A stretch of 64,000 nt of DNA from an uncultured Erythrobacter sp. Its GTDB lineage: Bacteria > Pseudomonadota > Alphaproteobacteria > Sphingomonadales > Sphingomonadaceae. This document shows, piece after piece, positions 58,592 to 64,000 of the stretch (position 1 is the first letter of the stretch; each line of letters opens with the position of its first letter). The stretch is from positions 224,861-288,860 of the forward strand of contig CANLZI010000001.1 of NCBI GenBank assembly GCA_947495555.1. The letters run 5' to 3'. The position numbers were made by a program, and so were the translations under genes. The notes under the pieces are model-generated. The model was not told where the DNA came from. It worked only from the letters and a program-made list of their open reading frames with translations, and searched no databases.

Positions 58592-60619
58592 TTACTGATC
58601 CAGGAACGAACGCATTTTGCGCGACCGGCTTGGGTGCTTCAGCTTGCGCAGCGCCTTTGCTTCGATCTGACGGATACGTTCGCGCGTCACGCTGAACTGC
58701 TGACCAACTTCTTCCAAAGTGTGATCGGTGTTCATGCCGATGCCAAAACGCATGCGCAGCACGCGCTCTTCGCGCGGAGTAAGGCTGGCGAGCACGCGAG
58801 TGACGGTTTCCTTCAGGTTGGCCTGAATCGCAGCGTCCACCGGAATGATCGCGTTCTTGTCCTCGATGAAGTCGCCCAGATGCGAATCTTCCTCGTCACC
58901 AATCGGCGTTTCGAGTGAAATCGGCTCTTTCGCGATCTTCATGACCTTGCGCACTTTTTCCAGTGGCATGGACAGACGCGCTGCCATTTCTTCTGGCGTA
59001 GGCTCGCGCCCTTCTTCGTGCAGGAACTGACGGCTTGTGCGGACCAGCTTGTTGATCGTTTCGATCATATGGACTGGGATACGGATCGTGCGGGCCTGAT
59101 CGGCGATAGAACGCGTGATCGCCTGACGGATCCACCACGTCGCATAAGTGCTGAATTTATAGCCGCGACGGTATTCAAACTTATCAACCGCCTTCATCAG
59201 GCCGATGTTGCCTTCCTGAATAAGATCAAGGAATTGCAAGCCGCGATTGGTGTATTTCTTGGCGATGGAGATAACCAGACGAAGGTTGGCTTCAACCATT
59301 TCCTTCTTGGCAATGCGCGCTTCGCGTTCGCCCTTTTGCACCATGTTCACGATGCGGCGGAATTCTTCCAGGCTCATGCCGGTGTTGGCGGCAATGTCAG
59401 CGATTTCAGCGCGGATACGCTCAACCGCATCGGCTTCTTTCTCGGCGAAAGCAGCCCATTTCTTGTCCTTCTTGGCCTTTTCTTTCAGCCAAGTGTCGTC
59501 CATTTCGTTGCCGATATAGACTTTCAGGAAGTCGACCCGCTTAACTTTATGGCGCTCTGCCAAACGCAGCATTTGACCACCCAGAGCGGTTAGGCGACGG
59601 TTAAAGGCGTACAGATTGTCGACCAGAAATTCGATCTTGGTCGCGTGGAATTGCATGCTTTCCACTTCAGAAGTCAGCTCTTCACCCAACTTCTCGTAAC
59701 GATTTTCCTTGGCCTTGGGCAGCACTTCACCGCGAGCAAGCGTATCCACGCGCTCTGCCTGAAGTTTCTCGAACTTCTTGAAGGTGTTGGTGATGCGGGC
59801 GAAGCGTTCGATCGCGTCGGGCTTCAGCGCTGCTTCCATCTGGGCAAGCGAAAGAGTGTTATCCTCTTCCTCTTCTTCGTCGTCCTTTTTGGAGCCACCT
59901 TCGCCGCCTTCGCCATCTTCAGCGTCTATGTCTTCGCTGTCGCTGTCGTCCTCGTCATCGTCGCGGATAGAGGGGCCTGCAGAATCTTCGGTGATCTCGC
60001 CGTCGTCGTCTTCCTCGGCGCCTTCTTCCATCTTGTCAGCCGGCGGTTCTTTCGAGAGCATGGCGTCCAGATCGAGGATCTCGCGCAGCTGCATCTCTTC
60101 GCTGTTCAGCGCTTCGGACCATTGGATAATAGCGTGGAAAGTGATCGGGCTTTGGCACAGGCCGATGATCATCGTGTCACGGCCGGATTCGATCCGCTTG
60201 GCGATAGCGATCTCGCCCTCGCGGCTGAGCAATTCAACCGCGCCCATTTCGCGCAAGTACATCCGCACCGGATCATCGGTGCGCTCGCCTGTGCCGGTTT
60301 TCTTGGCAGCGGGTGCCTTGGTGTCTTTCTTGGCGTCTTTCTTGGCGCCGACGCTGATTTCCTCGACTTCGGCTTCTTGCTCGGCCTCGGCCTCGGCTTC
60401 TTCGTCATTCTCGACGATCTGCACGCCCATTTCAGACAATGCCGTCTGCACGTCTTCGATCTGGTCAGAGCCCATGTCGCCCGGCAAAGCTGCATTCAGC
60501 TCGTCCAGAGTGACGTAGCCCTTCTTCTTGGCCTTGGTGATCAGCTTCTTGATCGTGCCTTCGTTGAGGTCGATCAAGGGAGCATCTTCAGAATCAGCAG
60601 ATTTCGCTTTCGAAGCCAT
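58592..60619 (-). CDS. rpoD: RNA polymerase primary sigma factor RpoD
   Basis: The 675-residue sigma-70 factor has region 1.1 at the N-terminus, a long Asp/Glu-rich stretch around residues 190-260, and the conserved regions 2 ([39 protein letters not shown] is typical in full), 3 and 4 ([30 protein letters not shown]). It directs housekeeping transcription. It follows dnaG by nine bases, the classical macromolecular-synthesis order. Confidence 0.98.
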   Translation of the reverse strand: MASKAKSADSEDAPLIDLNEGTIKKLITKAKKKGYVTLDELNAALPGDMGSDQIEDVQTALSEMGVQIVENDEEAEAEAEQEAEVEEISVGAKKDAKKDTKAPAAKKTGTGERTDDPVRMYLREMGAVELLSREGEIAIAKRIESGRDTMIIGLCQSPITFHAIIQWSEALNSEEMQLREILDLDAMLSKEPPADKMEEGAEEDDDGEITEDSAGPSIRDDDEDDSDSEDIDAEDGEGGEGGSKKDDEEEEEDNTLSLAQMEAALKPDAIERFARITNTFKKFEKLQAERVDTLARGEVLPKAKENRYEKLGEELTSEVESMQFHATKIEFLVDNLYAFNRRLTALGGQMLRLAERHKVKRVDFLKVYIGNEMDDTWLKEKAKKDKKWAAFAEKEADAVERIRAEIADIAANTGMSLEEFRRIVNMVQKGEREARIAKKEMVEANLRLVISIAKKYTNRGLQFLDLIQEGNIGLMKAVDKFEYRRGYKFSTYATWWIRQAITRSIADQARTIRIPVHMIETINKLVRTSRQFLHEEGREPTPEEMAARLSMPLEKVRKVMKIAKEPISLETPIGDEEDSHLGDFIEDKNAIIPVDAAIQANLKETVTRVLASLTPREERVLRMRFGIGMNTDHTLEEVGQQFSVTRERIRQIEAKALRKLKHPSRSRKMRSFLDQ

Positions 60620-60628
60620 TATTTTCTA

Positions 60629-62530
60629 TCAATCCGTTTCCAGATCACCAACCGGATGGTCTTCCGGTTCGTGAACAATATCCACATCGGCCGCATTAGC
60701 CGCTTTTTTTCGCCCGAAAGTTTTCAGGCGGTCATTTAAAGTTTTCAGCCGCTGACGCAGTCTTGCCTGCTCGGCAAAAGCCCCTTCGGGATCTGAGTCG
60801 AAACGAGCAGTGGACGCAGCTATCGCAGCCTCCAAAGCCGGTTTTTCGACCAGCAACGTCACAGCCTCAGCCAATTCCGCGCACGCATCTACCGGGTTGG
60901 TGCCCTCTCTGAGGAAGGCGTATCGATCTCGATCCGGTGGGGCGGGAAGGCCTTGCTCTAGCGATATGGCTGTTCCTGCGCCCGAATCAAGCGTTTCTGC
61001 AATTTCAAACAGCGATTCCACCAGAATTGTGGTTTTTGGATCAAGTCTGGCCAATCTGCCCAGGGCTTCCGTGTGCTGCTCGATCTGATCGGGATAGCGC
61101 AATAGGCCCGCCAAAACCCCGGCAATCAGGGCATCGCGCGACCCGCCCGAAATGGCTTTGCGCAACCGTCCCAATGCATCGCCGGACATTTGCGGGATAG
61201 GTTGTTTGCGGTCACGATTTTTCCAATCGGAGCGTTGGCCGCTTTGGCGCGGCGTGAATTCCCGCTTGGGGAAGGCAAAGGCAGAAAAACGGTCGAGCAA
61301 TTCGCGCCGATACAATGCTTGAATATCAGGATGCTCGATGGCGTTCACATGATCCATCAGTCGTGCTTTCAATCCGGCCTTGTCTTCCGGCGTGCTGAGC
61401 GATTGCGCATCGCGTTCAAACAGCCACAACATTTCCAGCAGGCTGGTCGGTTCGGCCAGCACTTGTTCCATTGCCGCTGTACCGCGTTGGTTGATCAAAT
61501 CATCGGGATCGAGCCCCGCTGGCAGTTGCACAATCGACAAGGATTTACCCGGCTGCAGCATCGGCAGCGCCCGCCCGATGGCGCGCATGGCGGCGCGCTG
61601 GCCCGCCGCATCTCCGTCAAAGCACAGCACCGGCACATCGACCATCCGCCACAGCATCTGCAACTGCGTTTCGGTGAGGGCGGTCCCCAGCGGAGCAACA
61701 GCATCTTCAATTCCGGCATTGGCCAGAGCGATGACGTCCATATAACCCTCGACCACCACCATCCGGTCGGTCTTGCGCGATGCAGGGCCAGCACGGTGCA
61801 AATTATACAGCGTGCGACCTTTGTCGAACAAAGGCGTGTCGGGCGAGTTGAGATATTTCGCGACCCCATCTCGCGATTCCAGAATGCGTCCGCCAAAAGC
61901 GATCACGCGTCCGCGTGCATCTTGAATAGGCAGCATCAAACGATCGCGAAAACGGTCATAGGGCGCTTTGTCTTCGACGCTGATTTGCATGCCCGATTCA
62001 ACCAGCATCCCCGTTTCGAACTTCGACAGCGCGCCTTTCAAAGCAACCTTGCTGTCAGGCGCATAGCCAAAGCCAAATTCTTCGATGATGGACCGACTGA
62101 ATCCGCGATTGATCAGATAATCGCGCGCATGCTTGCCGTCATCGCCGCGCAAATTGTCAAAGAACCATTGCTGGGCGGCCTCGGTCACATCGATCAGGCT
62201 GGCGCGCTTTTCCGCCTGCTTGGCTGCGCGTGGATCGGGCGCGGGCACTTCCATCCCGGCTTCTTCGGCCAATTGCTTGACTGCATCCATGAAACCCATG
62301 CCGCGCTGATCGGTCATCCAGCGGATGACATCGCCATGCGCGCCGCAGCCAAAACAGTGGTAAAAGCCCTTTTGATCATTGACCGTAAAGCTGGGCGATT
62401 TCTCGTCATGGAACGGGCAGCACGCCTTCCACTCACGTCCGGCGCGCTGCAATTTGTCGGTCCGCATAATGACGGTCGACAGCGTCACACGCGCGCGTAA
62501 TTCGTCCAGCCATTGCGGGGAAAGTGCCAT
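60629..62530 (-). CDS. dnaG: DNA primase
   Basis: The 633-residue primase makes RNA primers for replication. It has the CHC2 zinc site (CCPFHDEKSPSF, YHCFGCGAHGD), the catalytic core with TOPRIM motif VVEGYMDVIAL and later FDGDAAGQRAA, and a C-terminal DnaB-interacting helical part. It sits between yqeY and rpoD. Confidence 0.98.
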   Translation of the reverse strand: MALSPQWLDELRARVTLSTVIMRTDKLQRAGREWKACCPFHDEKSPSFTVNDQKGFYHCFGCGAHGDVIRWMTDQRGMGFMDAVKQLAEEAGMEVPAPDPRAAKQAEKRASLIDVTEAAQQWFFDNLRGDDGKHARDYLINRGFSRSIIEEFGFGYAPDSKVALKGALSKFETGMLVESGMQISVEDKAPYDRFRDRLMLPIQDARGRVIAFGGRILESRDGVAKYLNSPDTPLFDKGRTLYNLHRAGPASRKTDRMVVVEGYMDVIALANAGIEDAVAPLGTALTETQLQMLWRMVDVPVLCFDGDAAGQRAAMRAIGRALPMLQPGKSLSIVQLPAGLDPDDLINQRGTAAMEQVLAEPTSLLEMLWLFERDAQSLSTPEDKAGLKARLMDHVNAIEHPDIQALYRRELLDRFSAFAFPKREFTPRQSGQRSDWKNRDRKQPIPQMSGDALGRLRKAISGGSRDALIAGVLAGLLRYPDQIEQHTEALGRLARLDPKTTILVESLFEIAETLDSGAGTAISLEQGLPAPPDRDRYAFLREGTNPVDACAELAEAVTLLVEKPALEAAIAASTARFDSDPEGAFAEQARLRQRLKTLNDRLKTFGRKKAANAADVDIVHEPEDHPVGDLETD

Positions 62531-62593
62531 GCTCCATTAGTGAGCCAGAGCGGCGCAGGATTCAAGCGAGACTGTGGACCAGTCTGTGCGAAA

Positions 62594-63058
62594 TTATGAA
62601 AGCGCGTCTTTTACCAATCCGCTGGCCAGCCCCATATCCAGCACAGCGCCATATTTGCCCTTCAGCTGGCCCATGACTTTGCCCATATCTTTCATGCCTA
62701 CAGCACCGGTTGCGGCCTTGATTTCAGCGATGGCGGCTTTGGTTTCATCCTCGCTCATCATTTGTGGCAGAAATTCTTCGATAATGGCCAATTCGGCGCG
62801 TTCGGCATTGGCCAGCTCTTCGCGGCCGCCATCATCATACATGGTGATCGATTCGCGGCGCTGCTTGGCCATCTTCTGAAGAACCGATGTGACCAACTCG
62901 TCATCGGGCGTTTCCTTGTCCGACGTGCGCAATTCGATGTCCTTGTCCTTGATCTTGGCAGAGATCTGCCGAAGCGTTGCCGTGCGCTCTTTTTCCTTGG
63001 CCTTCATGGCTGTGATGGTGGCCGCCTTGATGGCATCGCGCATGTTTGTATCGGACAT
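62594..63058 (-). CDS. GatB/YqeY domain protein
   Basis: The 154-residue YqeY-like protein is mostly helical with the GatB-tail domain: [36 protein letters not shown], then [17 protein letters not shown] and [12 protein letters not shown]. It may help tRNA-dependent amidation or bind tRNA; the role is unproven. The ATG at 63058 has AGGAAA eight bases upstream; a longer frame to 63094 is less likely. It precedes dnaG and is divergent from carA. Confidence 0.92.
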   Translation of the reverse strand: MSDTNMRDAIKAATITAMKAKEKERTATLRQISAKIKDKDIELRTSDKETPDDELVTSVLQKMAKQRRESITMYDDGGREELANAERAELAIIEEFLPQMMSEDETKAAIAEIKAATGAVGMKDMGKVMGQLKGKYGAVLDMGLASGLVKDALS

Positions 63059-63205
63059 GTTTGGTGTTTCCTGTGGATGGATCGTTGTTGGCACGCCACT
63101 TATCGCACATTTGGCCCTTGCGATAGGTTGACGTGGGGGAGGGGCACCCCTAGCGAATGTCTCTTAGCGACATCGCCGGAAAACCTTTTACTTGGAGAGC
63201 CCCCA

Positions 63206-64000
63206 ATGGCTTCTGCCTCTACGCCTGCGCAACCCAAAGATGCGACGGGAGTCATCGTCCTCGCCGATGGCACTGTGGTGTGGGGGATGGGCTTCGGCGC
63301 GAGCGGTTCTGCCGTGGGCGAGGTGTGCTTTAACACCGCCATGACCGGTTATCAGGAAGTGATGACCGACCCCAGCTATGCCGCGCAAATCGTCACCTTC
63401 ACCTTTCCCCATATCGGCAATGTTGGCACCAATGGCGAAGATCTGGAAAGCCGGGTCGAAAGCGCGGTAGGCTGTATCGTTCGCGAAGCTGTGACCCCCG
63501 CTAGCAATTTCCGGAGCGAGCAGGAATTCACCAGCTGGATGGAGGCCAATGGCAAGATCGGCCTGTCCGGCGTCGATACGCGTGCGCTGACGCGCCGCAT
63601 TCGCCTGTCGGGCGCTCCCAATGCGGTGATTGCGCATGATGCCGATGGCAATTTCGACATTCCCGCCTTGCTGAAACAGGCGCAGGAGTGGTCTGGCCTA
63701 GAGGGACTGGATCTCGCCGAGACTGTGACCCGTGAAGCTCTGGAAGATTGGGCCCAAATGCCCGGAGGAGCCGGGGCTTGGACGCTGGGCGAAGGCTATG
63801 CCGAAGGTGAGAGCGCAGATCGCCCCCATGTTGTGGCGATTGATTACGGTGCGAAGGACAATATCTTCCGCAATCTGGTTAAGGCCGGTGCGCGGGTGAC
63901 GGTGGTGCCAGCGCAAACCTCGCTGGAGGATATCCTCAGCCACAATCCCGACGGCGTGTTCCTGTCCAACGGTCCGGGTGATCCAGCGGCAACGGGCGAA
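63206..64000 (+). CDS. carA: Carbamoyl-phosphate synthase small subunit, 3' end outside window
   Basis: An ATG at 63206 with GGAG nine bases upstream opens a frame that is still open at the window end (265 codons seen). The N-terminal domain shows [48 protein letters not shown] and [12 protein letters not shown]; the glutaminase domain begins with [16 protein letters not shown] and LSNGPGDPA. The catalytic Cys lies beyond the window. With CarB it supplies carbamoyl phosphate for arginine and pyrimidines. It is divergent from yqeY. Confidence 0.96.
   Translation, partial: MASASTPAQPKDATGVIVLADGTVVWGMGFGASGSAVGEVCFNTAMTGYQEVMTDPSYAAQIVTFTFPHIGNVGTNGEDLESRVESAVGCIVREAVTPASNFRSEQEFTSWMEANGKIGLSGVDTRALTRRIRLSGAPNAVIAHDADGNFDIPALLKQAQEWSGLEGLDLAETVTREALEDWAQMPGGAGAWTLGEGYAEGESADRPHVVAIDYGAKDNIFRNLVKAGARVTVVPAQTSLEDILSHNPDGVFLSNGPGDPAATGE

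Noticed and set aside
59800-60060. Repetitive acidic-codon stretch as a possible tandem repeat
   Set aside because: It is the Asp/Glu-rich linker of RpoD, common in alphaproteobacterial primary sigma factors, not a DNA repeat of its own.
63140-63205. Promoter and hairpin ahead of carA (TTGACG-N17-TAGCGA and an ATGTC/GACAT stem)
   Set aside because: The -10 is poor and the stem short; nothing indicates a known pyrimidine or arginine control element.

Overview
The window reads as a compact, transposon-free piece of an alphaproteobacterial chromosome, most likely Sphingomonadales and probably of the Erythrobacteraceae type. The grounds are gene neighbourhoods usual in that group (phoR-pst-phoB, coaD-cyclophilin-queA-tgt, glyA-rpiB-nrdR, yqeY-dnaG-rpoD next to carA), a PrsK/PrsR pair, an alphaproteobacterial LexA box (GAAC-N7-GAAC) and a CtrA-type half-site. 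I infer the family; no rRNA is present to test it. I saw no insertion sequence, prophage, CRISPR array or rRNA operon. One tRNA-Glu gene is present.

Layout. 1-6.2 kb: the 3' part of prsK, prsR, a bile-acid-symporter-like carrier, a DUF475/TerC-like membrane protein and panB. 6.3-11.4 kb: an NSS-family sodium symporter, an imuA-like gene behind a LexA box, a small PilZ protein, an extensin-like protein and a persulfide-dioxygenase/rhodanese fusion. 11.4-17.6 kb: the phosphate cluster phoR-pstC-pstA-pstB-phoU-phoB on the minus strand, without pstS. 17.7-25.7 kb: tRNA-Glu, recJ, a flavodoxin-like protein, an unrecognised protein, a nitronate monooxygenase, an amidohydrolase and a PAS-GGDEF-EAL-PilZ protein. 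25.8-33.4 kb: branched-chain amino acid genes, with leuA behind an apparent leucine leader peptide and ilvB-ilvH-ilvC in a run that continues into a DUF4329-like protein and an FMN alpha-hydroxy-acid oxidase. 33.5-42.2 kb: miaA, serB, a ferric-reductase-like membrane protein, coq4 and a six-gene minus-strand run around purL. 42.3-49.4 kb: a plus-strand run xseB, ispA, a small lipoprotein, coaD, cyclophilin, queA, an ABC-2 exporter pair, tgt and chorismate mutase. 49.4-58.5 kb: a quinone-reductase-like protein, rpsD, a GMC oxidoreductase, trmJ-like, nrdR, glyA, rpiB, a sterol-desaturase-family protein and an orphan ParA. 58.6-64 kb: rpoD, dnaG, yqeY and the 5' part of carA.

Most of the region is housekeeping. 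The points most worth a second look are the 16-residue leader peptide with four leucine codons and nested RNA stems ahead of leuA; the lone imuA whose start codon abuts a LexA box; the small membrane gene after purL whose plausible reading frame begins before any usual start codon; and the pst cluster without its phosphate-binding protein. I found no clear sign of a wholly new multi-gene system.
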